Source of the DNA: Eurosta solidaginis
Lineage: Eukaryota > Arthropoda > Insecta > Diptera > Tephritidae
Assembly (NCBI RefSeq): GCF_040869045.1
Contig: NC_090320.1
Coordinates: 120,909,112-120,973,111, forward strand
DNA: 64,000 nucleotides
Reading direction: 5' to 3'
Translations under genes and position numbers: made by a program
The notes under the pieces: model-generated
Seen by the model: only the letters and a program-made list of their open reading frames with translations
Database searches by the model: none
Told to the model about the DNA's origin: nothing
Part shown: positions 34,801-46,505 of the stretch, piece by piece
Position numbering within the stretch: the first letter of the stretch is position 1
How the letters are laid out: each line of letters opens with the position of its first letter

Positions 34801-37800
34801 TAATATATATATGATGATATATATAGTATATATATATAGTATATATATATTTTTTTTACGATTTCGGCGCCATTTTAACAGCTAGAAGCTTCAAATTTCA
34901 CCAAATGCCTTACGTGTATAGCATATATTGATGTCTGAAAAAATCATTGAGAGCGGTGGTATACATAGTATATATCTCATACAACCGATTGTTCAGATAA
35001 GAAACTTTGCGCAATTTCTGCCCCGTTTTAACAGCTAGAAGCTTCAAATTTCACAAAATGCTTACGTATATAGCATATATTGTTGTCTGAAAAAATCATA
35101 GAGATCGGTGTTATATATATTATATACTTCATATAAACTGTCATTTTGACCCCTTTTTTACGGCTAGAAGCTTCAAAATTCATCAAATTTCATCAAATAG
35201 TTACGTTTACGTCATATATTTTTGAAATACGTGATTCGTAGTCATAATTTTTACATGCAGACCACAAAAAACGTGAAGCTTTGCATCCTCACACAGATTA
35301 CCTACCTATTTTTATAACTTTCATGAAAATGAAATGGTATATTAATTTCGTCACGAAACCGAAAATTGTAAGTCTTTAAAGGAAAATAGATAGACCCACC
35401 ATTAAGTATACCGAAATAATCAGGTTGAAGAGCTGAGTTGATTTAGCCATGTCCGTCTGTCCGTCTGTCCGTCTGTCTGTTTGTATGCAAACTAGTCCCC
35501 TCAATTTTTGAGATATCTTGATAAAATTTGGTGAGCGGGTGTATTTGGGTGTCCGATTAGACATTTGTCGGAACCGACCGGATCGGACCACTATAGCATA
35601 TATCCTCCATACAACCGATTTTTTAGAAAAAGAGGGTTTTTGTAATATCTTACCCAATTTAACAGATTGAAGCTTCAAACTTCACCATATACTTTCGTAT
35701 ATTGGACGTATTGTTGCCTGAAAAAATTGATGAGATCGGTCGTATATATAGGATATATCCCCCACAACAGATTGTTCAGATAAGGAACTTTTCGTAATTA
35801 CTGCCCTATTTTAAGAGCTAGAGGCTTCAAAATTCAACGAATGCTTACGTATATAGCATATATTGTTGTCTGAAAAAATCATAAAGATCGGTGGTATATA
35901 TAGTATATATATGGTGGTATGTATATATAGTATATATATATAGTATATATATATATATTTTCGCAAATTTTAGCCCCATTTTAACAGCTAGAAGCTTCAA
36001 ATTTCACAGAATACTTACGTATATAGCATATATTGTTGTCTGAAAAATCATAGAGATCGGTTGTATATATAGTATATATCTCATACAACCGATTGTTCAG
36101 ATAAGAAACTTTTCGCAAGTTCTACCCCATTTTAACAGCTATAAGCTTCAAATTTCACCGATTGCTTACGTATATAGCATATATTGTTGTCTGAAAAAAT
36201 CATAGAGATCGGTTGTATATATAGTATATATCTCATACAACCGATTGTTCAGATAAGAAACTTTTCGCAACTCCTACCCCATTTTAACAGCTATAAGCTT
36301 CAAATTTCACCAATTTCTTACGTATATAGCATATATTGTTGTCTGATAAAATCATAGAGATCGGTTGTATATATAGTATATATCTCATACAACCGATTGT
36401 TCAGATAAGAAACTTTTCGTAATTACTGCCCTATTTTAAGAGCTAGAGACTTCAAATTTCAACGAATGCTTACATATATAGCATATATTGTTGTCTGAAA
36501 AAATCATAAAGATCGGTGGTATATATAATATATATATGATGGTATATATAGTATATATATATAGTATATATATATTTTTTTTACGATTTCGGCGCCATTT
36601 TAACAGCTAGAAGATTCAAATTTTACCAAATGCTTACGTGTATAGCATATATTGATGTCTGAAAAAATCATTGAGATCGGTGGTATACATAGTATATATC
36701 TCATACAACCGATTGTTCAGATAAGAAACTTTGCGCAATTTCTGCCCCGTTTTAACAGCTAGAAGCTTCAAATTTCACAAAATGATTACGTATATAGCAT
36801 ATATTGTTGTCTGAAAAAATCATAGAGATCGGTGTTATATATATTATATACTTCATATAAACTCTCATTTTGACGGCTAGAAGCTTCAAAATTCATCAAA
36901 TTTCATCAAATAGTTACGTTTACGTCATATATTTTTGAAATACGTGATTCGTAGTCATAATTTTTACATGCAGACCACAAAAAACGTGAAGCTTTGCATC
37001 CTCACACAGATTACCTACCTATTTTTATACCTTTCATGAAAATGAAATGGTATATTAATTTCGTCACGAAACCGAAAATTGTAAGTCCTTAAAGGAAAAT
37101 AGATAGACCCACCATTAAGTATACCGAAATAATCAGGTTGAAGAGCTGAGTTGATTTAGCCATGTCCGTCTGTCCGTCTGTCTGTCTGTCCGTCTGTCTG
37201 TTTGTATGCAAACTAGTCCCTCAATTTTTGAGATATCTTGATAAAATTTGGTGAGCGGGTGTATTTGGGTGTCCGATTAGACATTTGTAGGAACCGACCG
37301 CATCGGACCACTATAGCATATATCCTCCATACAACCGATTTTTCAGAAAAAGATGATTTTTGTAATATCTTACCCAATTTAACAGATTGAAGCTTCAAAC
37401 TTCACCATATACTTTCGTATATTGCACATATTGTTGCCTGAAAAAATTTATGAGATCGGTCGTATATATAGTATATATCCCCCACAACCGATTGTTCAGA
37501 TAAGGAACTTTTCGTAATTACTGCCCTATTTTAAGAGCTAGATGCTTCAAAAATCAACGAATGCTTACATATATAGCATATATTGTTGTCTGAAAAAATC
37601 ATAAAGATCGGTGGTATATATAGTATATATATGGTGGTATATATAGTATATATATATAGTATATATATATATATATATTCGGAAATTTTAGCCCCATTTT
37701 AACAACTAGAAGCTTCAAATTTCACCGAATACTTACGTATATAGCATATATTGTTGTCTGAAAAAATCATAGAGATCGGTTGTATATATAGTATATATCT

Positions 37801-40800
37801 CATACAACCGATTGTTCAGATAAGAAACTTTTCGCAATTTCTACCCCATTTTAACAGCTAAAAGCTTCAAATTTCACCGATTGCTTACGTATATAGCATA
37901 TATTGTTGTCTGAAAAAATCATAGAGATCGGTTTGTATATATAGTATATATCTCATACAACCGATTGTTCAGATAAGAAACTTTTCGCAGTTTTTACCCC
38001 CATTTTCACAGCTATAAGCTTCAAATTTCACTGATTGCTTACGTATATAGCATGTATTGTTGTCTGAAAAAATCATACAGATCGGTTGTATATATAGTAT
38101 ATATCTCCATACAACCGATTGTTCAGATAAGAAACTTTTCGCAATTTCTACCCCATTTTAACAGCTATAAGCTTCAAATTTCACCGATTGCTTACGTATA
38201 TAGTATGTATTGTTTTGTCAAAAAATCATAGAGATCGGTGATATATATAATATATATATTTTTTTTACGATTTCGGCGCCATTTAACAGCTAGAAGCTTC
38301 AAATTTCACCAAATGCTTACGTGTATAGCATATATTGATGTCTGAAAAAATCATTGAGATCGGTGGTATACATAGTATATATCTCATACAACCGATTGTT
38401 CAGATAAGAAACTTTGCGCAATTTCTGCCCCGTTTTAACAGCTAGAAGCTTCAAATTTCACAAAATGCTTACGTATATAAAATATATATTGTTGTCTGAA
38501 AAAATCATAGAGATCGGTGTTATATATATTATATACTTCATATAAACTGTCATTTTGACCCCTTTTTTACGGCTAGAAGCTTCAAAATTCATCAAATTTC
38601 ATCAAATAGTTACGTTTACGTCATATATTTTTGAAATACGTGATTCGTAGTCATAATTTTTACATGCAGACCACAAAAAACGTGAAGCTTTGCATCCTCA
38701 CACAGATTACCTACCTATTTTTATAACTTTCATGAAAATGAAATGGTATATTAATTTCGTCACGAAACCGAAAATTGTAAGTCCTTAAAGGAAAATAGAT
38801 AGACCCACCATTAAGTATACCGATATAATCAGGTTGAAGAGCTGAGTTGATTTAGCCATGTCCGTCTGTCCGTCTGTCTGTTTGAATGCAAACTAGTCCC
38901 TCAATTTTTGAGATATCTTGATAAAATTTGGTGAGCGGGTGTATTTGGGTGTCCGATTAGACATTTGTCGGAACCGACGGGATCGGACCACTATAGCATA
39001 TATCCTCCATACAACCGATTTTTCAGAAAAAGAGGATTTTTGTAATATCTTTACCAATTTAACAGATTGAAGCTTCAAACTTCACCATATACTTTCGTAT
39101 ATTGCACATATTGTTGCCTGAAAAAATTTATGAGATCGGTCGTATATATAGTATATATCCCCCACAACCGATTGTTCAGATAAGGAACTTTTCTTAATTA
39201 CTGCCCTATTTTAAGAGCTAGAGGCTTCAAATTTCAACGAATGCTTACATATATAGCATATATTGTTGTCTGAAAAAATCATAAAGATCGGTCGTATATA
39301 TAGTATATATATGGTGGTATATATAGTATATATATATAGTATATATATATATATTTTCGCAAATTTTAGCCCCATTTTAACAGCTAGAAGCTTCAAATTT
39401 CACCGAATACTTACGTATATAGCATATATTGTTGTCTGAAAAAATCATAGAGATCGGTTGTATATATAGTATATATCTCATACAACCGATTGTTCAGATA
39501 AGAAACTTATCGCAATTTCTACCCCATTTTAACAGCTATAAGCTTCAAATTTCACCGATTGCTTACGTATATAGCATATATTGTTGTCTGAAAAAATCAT
39601 AGAGTTCGGTTGTATATATAGTATATATCTCATACAACCGATTGTTCAGATAAGAAACTTTTCGCAATTTCTACCCCATTTTAACAGCTATAAGCTTCAA
39701 ATTTCACTGACTGCTTACGTATATAGCATATATTGTTGTCTGACAAAATCATAGAGATCGGTTGTATATATAGTATATATCTCATACAACCGATTGTTCA
39801 GATAAGAAACTTTTCGCAATTTCTACCCCATTTTAACAGCTATAAGCTTCAAATTTCACCGATTGTTTACGTATATAGTATGTATTGTTTTGCCAAAAAA
39901 TCATAGAGATCGGTGATATATATAATATATATATGATGGTATATATAGTATATATATATAGTATATATATAGTTTTTTTACGATTTCGGCGCCATTTTAA
40001 CAGCTAGAAGCTTCAAATTTCACCAAATGCTTACGTGTATAGCATATATTGATGTCTGAAAAAATCATTGAGAGCGGTGGTATACATAGTATATATCTCA
40101 TACAACCGATTGTTCAGATAAGAAACTTTGCGCAATTTCTGCCCCGTTTTAACAGCTAGAAGCTTCAAATTTCACAAAATGCTTACGTATATAGCATATA
40201 TTGTTGTCTGAAAAAATCATAGAGATCGGTGTTATATATATTATATACTTCATATAAACTGTCATTTTGACCCCTTTTTTACGGCTAGAAGCTTCAAAAT
40301 TCATCAAATTTCATCAAATAGTTACGTTTACGTCATATATTTTTGAAATACGTGATTCGTAGTCATAATTTTTACATGCAGACCACAAAAAACGTGAAGT
40401 TTTGCATCCTCACACAGATTACCTACCTATTTTTATACCTTTCATGAAAATGAAATGGTATATTAATTTCGTCACGAAACCGAAAATTGTAAGTCCTTAA
40501 AGGAAAATAGATAGACCCACCATTAAGTATACCGAAATAATCAGGTTGAAGAGCTGAGTTGATTTAGCCATGTCCGTCTGTCCGTCTGTCTGTTTGTATG
40601 CAAACTAATCCCTCAATTTTTGAGATATCTTGATAAAATTTGGTGAGCGGGTGTATTTGGGTGTCCGATTAGACATTTGTCGGAACCGACCGGATCGGAC
40701 CACTATAGAATATATCCTCCATACAACCGATTTTTCAGAAAAAGAGGATTTTTGTAATATCTTACCCAATTTAACAGATTGAAGCTTCAAACTTCACCAT

Positions 40801-42171
40801 ATACTTTCGTATATTGCACGTATTGTTGCCTGAAAAAATTGATGAGATCGGTCGTATATATAGGATTATCCCCCACAACCGATTGTTCAGATAAGGAACT
40901 TTTCGTAATTACTGCCCTATTTTAAGAGCTAGAGGCTTCAAAATTCAACGAATGCTTACGTATATAGCATATATTGTTGTCTGAAAAAATCATAGAGATC
41001 GGTTGTATATATAGTATATATCTCATACAACCGATTGTTCAGATAAGAAACTTTTCGCTATTTCTACCCCATTTTAACAGCTATAAGCTTCAAATTTCAC
41101 CGATTGCTTACGTATATAGCATATATTCTTGTCTAAAAAAATCATAGAGATCGGTTGTATATATAGTATATATCTCATACAACCGATTGTTCAGATAAGA
41201 AACTTTTCGCAATTTCTACCCCATTTTAACAGCTATAAGCTTCAAATTTCACTGATTGCTTACGTATATAGCATATATTGTTGTTTGAAAAAATCATAAA
41301 TATCGGTGGCATATATAGTATATATATGGTGGTATATATAGTATATATATATAGTATATATATATAGTATATATATATATATATATTTTCGCAAATTTTA
41401 GCCCCATTTTAACAGCTAGAAGCTTCAAATTTCACCGAATACTTACGTATATAGCATATATTGTTGTCTGAAAAAATCATAGAGATCGGTTGTATATATA
41501 GTATATATCTCATACAACCGATTGTTCAGATAAGAAACTTTTCGCTATTTCTACCCCATTTTAATAGCTATAAGCTTCAAATTTCACCGATTGCTTACGT
41601 ATATAGCATATATTGTTGTCTGAAAAAATCATAGAGATCGGTTGTATATATAGTATATATCTCATACAACCGATTGTTCAGATAAGAAACTTTTCGCAAT
41701 TTCTACCCCATTTTAACAGCTATAAGCTTCAAATTTCACTGATTGCTTACGTATATAGCATATATTGTTGTCTGAAAAAATCATAGAGATCGGTGGTATA
41801 TATTTTATATACCCCATATAAACTCTAATTTTTGCCCCCTTTTTACGGCTAGAAGCTTCAAAATTCATCAAATTTCATCAAATAGTTACGTTTACGTCAT
41901 ATATTGTTGAAATACGTGATTCGTAGTCATAGTTTTTACACGCAGACCACAAAAAACCTGAAACTTTGCATCCTCACACAAATTACCTACATGTTTTTTA
42001 TTTTATATTTATCTTAAAAATCGTTAAGGTATGTAGATCTGTTCACTATATATTTCTTATCTTATACATCCGATTATTCGGAGATTACGAACGGGATAAG
42101 ATTATTGTTCAGCCCCGTTCATGAAAGGTATGAAGTCTTCGGCACAGCCGAAGACAGTCCCCTTCTTACTT
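31876..42171 (+). mobile_element. Tandem array of six DINE/Helentron-like units
   Basis: Units begin tttata(c/a)ctttcatgaaaatg at 31876, 33593, 35311, 37024, 38720 and 40432 (1717, 1718, 1713, 1696, 1712 and about 1740 bp). Each opens with a self-complementary start (ATACCTTTCAT...ATGAAATGGTAT) and has a (GTCY)n tract (for example 32026-32048). It then has about nine ~155-bp monomers centred on cataca accgattgttcag and gcttcaaatttca, and a non-repetitive close. These are the hallmarks of DINE-1/Helentron elements with internal tandem repeats in Drosophila. No coding capacity; the 61-codon minus frame recurring in every unit is a shadow. Confidence 0.8.
42010..42171 (+). other. Unique 3' terminus of the Helentron-like array
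   Basis: Only the last unit carries this block. It ends in TTCATGAAAGGTAT (42117-42130), the inverted match of ATACCTTTCATGAA at 31879-31892, then a perfect 9-bp hairpin (GTCTTCGGC-ACA-GCCGAAGAC, 42135-42155), then a short pyrimidine-rich end. A 3' hairpin next to the terminus is what Helentrons and Helitrons use to stop rolling-circle transfer. Confidence 0.8.
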
Positions 42172-42296
42172 GTTTATAATATAATTTTGCTCACTATGTA
42201 TGCCTGTAATCCGCATTTATATTCATTCATTCATTCATATTTAGTCTGATTGATTGTAAAATTTGTAGACTAACAAATAAATAAATAAATAAATAA
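42172..42296 (+). other. 3' end and (AAAT)n tail of the CR1-like element
   Basis: After the Helentron-like array the host element's 3' UTR resumes. It includes attcattcattcattcat near 42222 and ends in five or more AAAT repeats just before the duplicated ATAC. Simple-sequence tails in place of poly-A are common in this group. Confidence 0.8.
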
Positions 42297-42432
42297 ATAC
42301 CTGTAACTTTACAGTATTTTTACGTTAATATGACCGCCTTTTGACTAGTATTACGACCGTTTTTTTTACTTGGATTATATCTGAAATTGCTATATAAATA
42401 AAATATTTCTTTAATACATTTCCATTAACATT
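42297..42432. repeat. 9-kb tandem unit, copy 3, right part
   Basis: After the retrotransposon tail the sequence returns to that of 2610-2721 of copy 1, starting with the duplicated ATAC. It continues through TTAA at 42411-42414 and then directly into about 13-20 bases that in copies 1 and 2 lie on the far side of the piggyBac element (4501 onward). The piggyBac element is therefore absent here. Similarity to the 9-kb unit ends near 42432. Confidence 0.85.
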
Positions 42433-42744
42433 TTTTTTATTCAACATTTTTATAATATATTAGATTATTTATAATAGTTGTAAATTATTAAATATAAGTC
42501 ATAAGGAAGGAATAGTTTTTCAGTCTTGTTGGTAAGCTATTAATACAAATTTTATTGTATGCGATAGTATGCATACAAAGTTAAGGGAAACTTAAATAAA
42601 TAAAATCATGATATAGAAAACAAAAGAGTAGAACTAACAGAACTATTGGTTGCAGTAAGCCATCAAATCGCGAGTAGGCAATTCACAATTTGAGTAAGTT
42701 GACTTGTAATTCGCCAATTTTAATACTATACCTTTTTATTTTAG

Positions 42745-43085
42745 TTCAGAAAGCTGCAATTGAGGTTCGAAAGTTACAATTGAAGTTCAAAAATTTCAAT
42801 TCAAGTTCAGAAAATTTAAATTCAAGCTCAGAATTTCTATTTGTAGTTCAGAAAATTAAAATTGAAGTTCAGAATTTCTATTTGTAGTTCAGAAAATTAT
42901 AATTGAACTTAAATTGTAATTTTCTGAACTTCAGTTGTAATTTGCTTAACTGCAGTTGAAATTCCTGAGCTTCAATTATAATTTACTGAACTTCTATTGA
43001 AAATTGTGAACTTCAATTGTAGTTTTTTGCACTTCAATTGAAATTCCCGAGCTTTCAGACCTTCAATTGCAACTTTCAAAATTTT
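42745..43085. repeat. Inverted pair of short tandem repeats (potential hairpin)
   Basis: Bases 42745-42905 repeat a ~20-30-bp motif around AATTGAAGTTCAGAAA. From 42906 to 43085 the complement (TTTCTGAACTTCAATTGTAA) repeats instead. The two halves could fold into a long imperfect hairpin centred near 42905. Open frames on both strands reflect the repeat. Confidence 0.8.
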
Positions 43086-44839
43086 ACATAAAATGAACAA
43101 TTTAAAATTTTTTCTGACAGTTAAAGTGGTGAAACCACTTGCATTTGTGTTGGCGCTTCTCTGTATCATTAATATAACAATATCTTTTTAATAATTTCAT
43201 TAATAGACAAATATTAATTGTTTTCCTTTACATTTTAGAACTATGTACAAAAATATGTAATTTTACATATCGCAACCTAAACCAAAAAGTATTACAACTG
43301 ATAATCAGAGAAGCTTTGTGTTGAATGTTGATTAATACCACAAAAATAACAAAATTCTTAACAAAACCAGGCTAAACGATAACGTTAACTACCAAAGAAA
43401 AACATAAGTTATTTTACGATGCTTTCATGGATCGATTTACACTTAAATACCGATTTAAATTTTTTTTAAGCTTTGACATTTTTTAGTTTAGAATGCCATA
43501 TATATATTCAGTGGAATAATTTTACATTGAGGGTACTTTATGCTATTTTCTTTTTTTCGTAATTTTGCAAGAATAAACGTAGGTACTCATAGTAATATTT
43601 TGTTTTAAATTATGTGATTACAATATTTATAAGGACCATTTAGTTGATGGCAAATATTTATATTCAAAATATTTTTTTTTTGTTATACATCTAGTTTATG
43701 AGGTTTGGTTAAAAATTATTGACAAATTCGTTGCAATTGAATTGCTTTAAAAATCTTTGCAAACTTTATGCGATTGTTGAATATTTTTTTAATTAGAACA
43801 TAAAAAGCTTAGAATAGGAACGTAGGAAACAGCTTAGAATCATTAGATACTTTTTAATCAAAATTATTTCAGTGTGTGTTGTTCGGTTGTTGTACAAATT
43901 CTTTGCATATTAATTTTCAGATCAAGAATACTCATATGTCGTGGCATCGTCTTGTTGGTCAATCGCGCGCCGAAATATCCATTGATGGGAATTGAAATTC
44001 ATTATAATACCTATATGACACTACTTTATTTGTGTGTATTTTTTCTTGTATTTTATCTTCAATTTTTTGTCGCACTCCTTCCTAATACGGCTTCAGTACT
44101 GGTGTAAGTGTGTAAACTATATTTCAAAAAACTAACGAAATACAAGGAAAATACAATCTAGTTCATTAAAAACAAACGAGCCAGTTTGTATTTCGATAGG
44201 TTTTTTTGACATTCGGCCGTTTTTTCTTTATTTTTTTCTGACACATGAAAATTTTGTTTTTAGTTTGAAAATTTGGTGCATAAAAACACAATTGAAATCA
44301 ACTTTCTTGTGAAAAAAGTGAACCAATAGAGACCGAAATAATTTTCGCGTATTATTTGCATTGTTTTTATTGTTAAAAGTGTTAATGTAAAAATAAAATG
44401 TAAAACATAAACAAAAACATGTCAAACTCATTAAATTTGGGGGAATAGTTGTCTCGCTTTTTCATGATAGGAATTGTTTTTGTGTTTTGAAGTTCCGATA
44501 AAGTTTCGTCAGTTTTTCTAGCTTGGAATCCAAGCAAAAATAAAGAAGTGTCATATATGCTTAAAGTAGCGAAGGCACGGTCCTGCGCAAACATATCGCC
44601 AACCTGTGTTGGCAAAAGATATGCTGAACTGTAGAGGAAGAAACATTTTTAAAATTTAATAAAATTAAAATTATAGTTCTGCTAAACAGGGGTAAAGTAT
44701 TGTATGATAAAGTATAACAAAGTCTCAGCGGCCTTGTCCTGGTGAAAATTGAGTTTGAATAGGTCTCATTCTTCATTCTCAGAAAAATGTACGAAGGTAC
44801 CTCGTAAGATATTAAAAATCCTCAACGCTTTTTTGCAAT
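43086..44839. other. AT-rich DNA without a recognised gene
   Basis: Several open frames of 60-80 codons exist (for example 43874-44107 plus, 44382-44615 minus). None shows a domain I recognise. The minus frame with MFAQDRAFATLSIYDTSLFL looks protein-like in composition and could be an exon relic of an unknown gene. Nothing firmer can be said. Confidence 0.4.
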
Positions 44840-44849
44840 AACTTCAAAA

Positions 44850-45240
44850 AAAAACTCACATTCAAACCGGTGTCCTATCCCTACTTCTGTTTAACTTATA
44901 CATATCAATAGCTATCTTCACCACCAGAAGGAGTCACTATTGTATCCTACACCATATGGTCGCCAAGCCCAAAGATTACCCACTGGAAGAAGCTACAGGC
45001 CTGCCAAAATACTGCCCTCAGAACCGCCACGGGTTGTCTCCTTATGCCCCCAGAACACCATCTAAATAACGAGGCGATAATACTCCCAATAAGTGAAAGA
45101 AACTCCTCTAACTCTTTATGGTCCACCCCTGTTGAAATAGCAACATTGATGACAATTTGTGATTGCTCAGATATTTTGGATGGGGCGAAGCATTGCTACA
45201 ACAACAACATCAGAAGGCACTGGAAGACGATACCTCAAAA
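44850..45240 (+). pseudogene. Non-LTR retrotransposon fragment, RT core deleted
   Basis: Plus strand, frameshifted. GVLSLLLFNLYIS is the block just before the RT active site. It is followed in another frame by PPEGVTIVSY, where YADD should begin. Instead the sequence jumps to HWKKLQACQNTALRTATGCL and PPEHHLNNEAIILPI, the conserved C-terminal part of Jockey-like insect elements. It ends in a gaagcattgctacaacaacaac tail-like segment at 45189-45212. The catalytic centre is absent. Confidence 0.75.
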
Positions 45241-45379
45241 CTAACAGCGAAAAGCAATAATTATCATTTCACTGACACAAATTTTATAGTTTTTTCTTCC
45301 GTAGTTGGACACAATCTTTTCATAATATTACTTAACAATTTAATATTGGACATTTTTTTTAAGTTGTATTTTGACTTAC

Positions 45380-46505
45380 CAGCAACAACAGAATCATGTT
45401 TAATTGTACGCCGCACAATCATTATAGCATCATGTAACGAAGCTCAGTTTCTTCTAAAAATTGTTCGGCACTGCCGCGTAAAATCAATGTACATGTACAT
45501 AACGCAACCCTTAAATAATTATAAACTATAAAAATAAAATGAATGTCAAACCCACTATCAAACCTTGGAAAATGTTGAAACGTTCACCACCAACTTAACG
45601 TTCTTCAAAATAATCACATAGACTCAAAACACTTGAATTAATATCATTAGCTATAGTCGTAGCAGCACCACCACAAGCTTTCATTGTACGTTTCCAATCT
45701 TCTTCTGGTACATGAACAGCACAGAACATATCACGATCTGCAAAATACTGTGTAGCAACATCACCAATTGGTAGTTTAGATAACACTACATTGGCGCCTT
45801 ACTTAGCTAGTTTATTGTACAGAATACGCCATCCAGCATCAACAATTTTCTGATACTCTTGGACATTATAAACACGTAATTCAGCATTATCACGCTGAGC
45901 CTTCAATTCCAATTCTATATTTAATAATGCGATTTTATATTTTTTGTATGACTTTGGGTCCATCAAAGGAAAGTACAGCGTCCACAACCATTTTAGAAAA
46001 GAAATCTTTTTGTTGAAGAATAAGTTTGGAGGACATAGCTGTGGCAGTGCATTTTTCCAATAAAGCACGTTGTTGTTCCTTTGATGGGCGCTTCGACATG
46101 TACAGTCATGTCATATTTTATCATGCATAATTGTAACGCTTTACGTATAGCTTTAATGATGATACGTGCTTGCACGCCTTCCTCAACATATTGCTTAACC
46201 TGTTTTAAGATTTCACATGCTTAAAGTACTACTATTTTTATTCTACGCATTCTAATATAACAAAAACTTGCATCAGCATTTTGAGATTTGGCGATGTCGA
46301 CTAGAGTTTTACGGCTGGATCCACAATATCCGATAGTTTCATAATGGTTGCCCCATCATTTGAAATTGTGGCCCTACCACTGGAATCAACAATATGCTTG
46401 TCCATACTGCGTGAACCCAATGTAGTGCGTACAGCGTCCCCAATTGAATGCGAGGCATTGATGTTGGATATGAGTTGAGGATTACCTTGAGAGCTATCGG
46501 TAACC
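45380..46505 (-). pseudogene. CCT7: CCT7 (TCP-1 eta chaperonin subunit) pseudogene fragment with intron donor
   Basis: Minus-strand pieces match the eta subunit of the cytosolic TRiC/CCT chaperonin, which folds actin and tubulin. In order: [20 protein letters not shown] with [10 protein letters not shown] (46301-46500), then [62 protein letters not shown]-stop-VGGERFNIFQG and a final FLEETE...MIVRRTIKHDSVVAG followed by GTAAGT (donor at 45379). The donor shows it is copied genomic DNA, not a retrocopy. Stops (for example 45595-45597), frameshifts and an internal gap (about 30-40 residues after the SKMVV block) make it non-functional. Confidence 0.9.

Larger units (their letters stand above)
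20175..42296 (+). mobile_element. CR1-like non-LTR retrotransposon carrying two nested insertions
   Basis: The element sits between ATAC at 20171-20174 and 42297-42300, in a site that is uninterrupted in copies 1 and 2. It has a 5' UTR, ORF1 with a PHD finger, ORF2 with endonuclease and RT, a 3' UTR with three ~130-bp repeats and an (AAAT)n tail. The PHD-containing ORF1 and the RT style suggest the CR1 group; that is from family knowledge, not a search. It is interrupted by an LTR element (21686-29215) and a Helentron-like array (31876-~42171). Without them it is roughly 4.3 kb. The 5' end appears complete, but ORF1 and ORF2 are broken. Confidence 0.85.

Noticed and set aside
31876..42171. 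Recurring 61-100-codon minus frames starting MKLQSVKL in Helentron units
   Set aside because: They occur because the units are repeats; the frame lies over the (GTCY)n to monomer region and has no domain.
42690..43169. Possible small protein genes on both strands (65 codons each)
   Set aside because: Both frames are translations of the short tandem repeat and its complement.
45163..45531. 122-codon plus-strand frame starting MLRYFGWGEALLQQQ
   Set aside because: Its start is the 3' tail of a non-LTR fragment and the rest lies antisense to the CCT7 pseudogene exon.
45380..46505. CCT7 as a processed retropseudogene
   Set aside because: A GTAAGT donor follows the last matching exon and the linked Sec24CD fragment keeps three introns, so it is copied genomic DNA.
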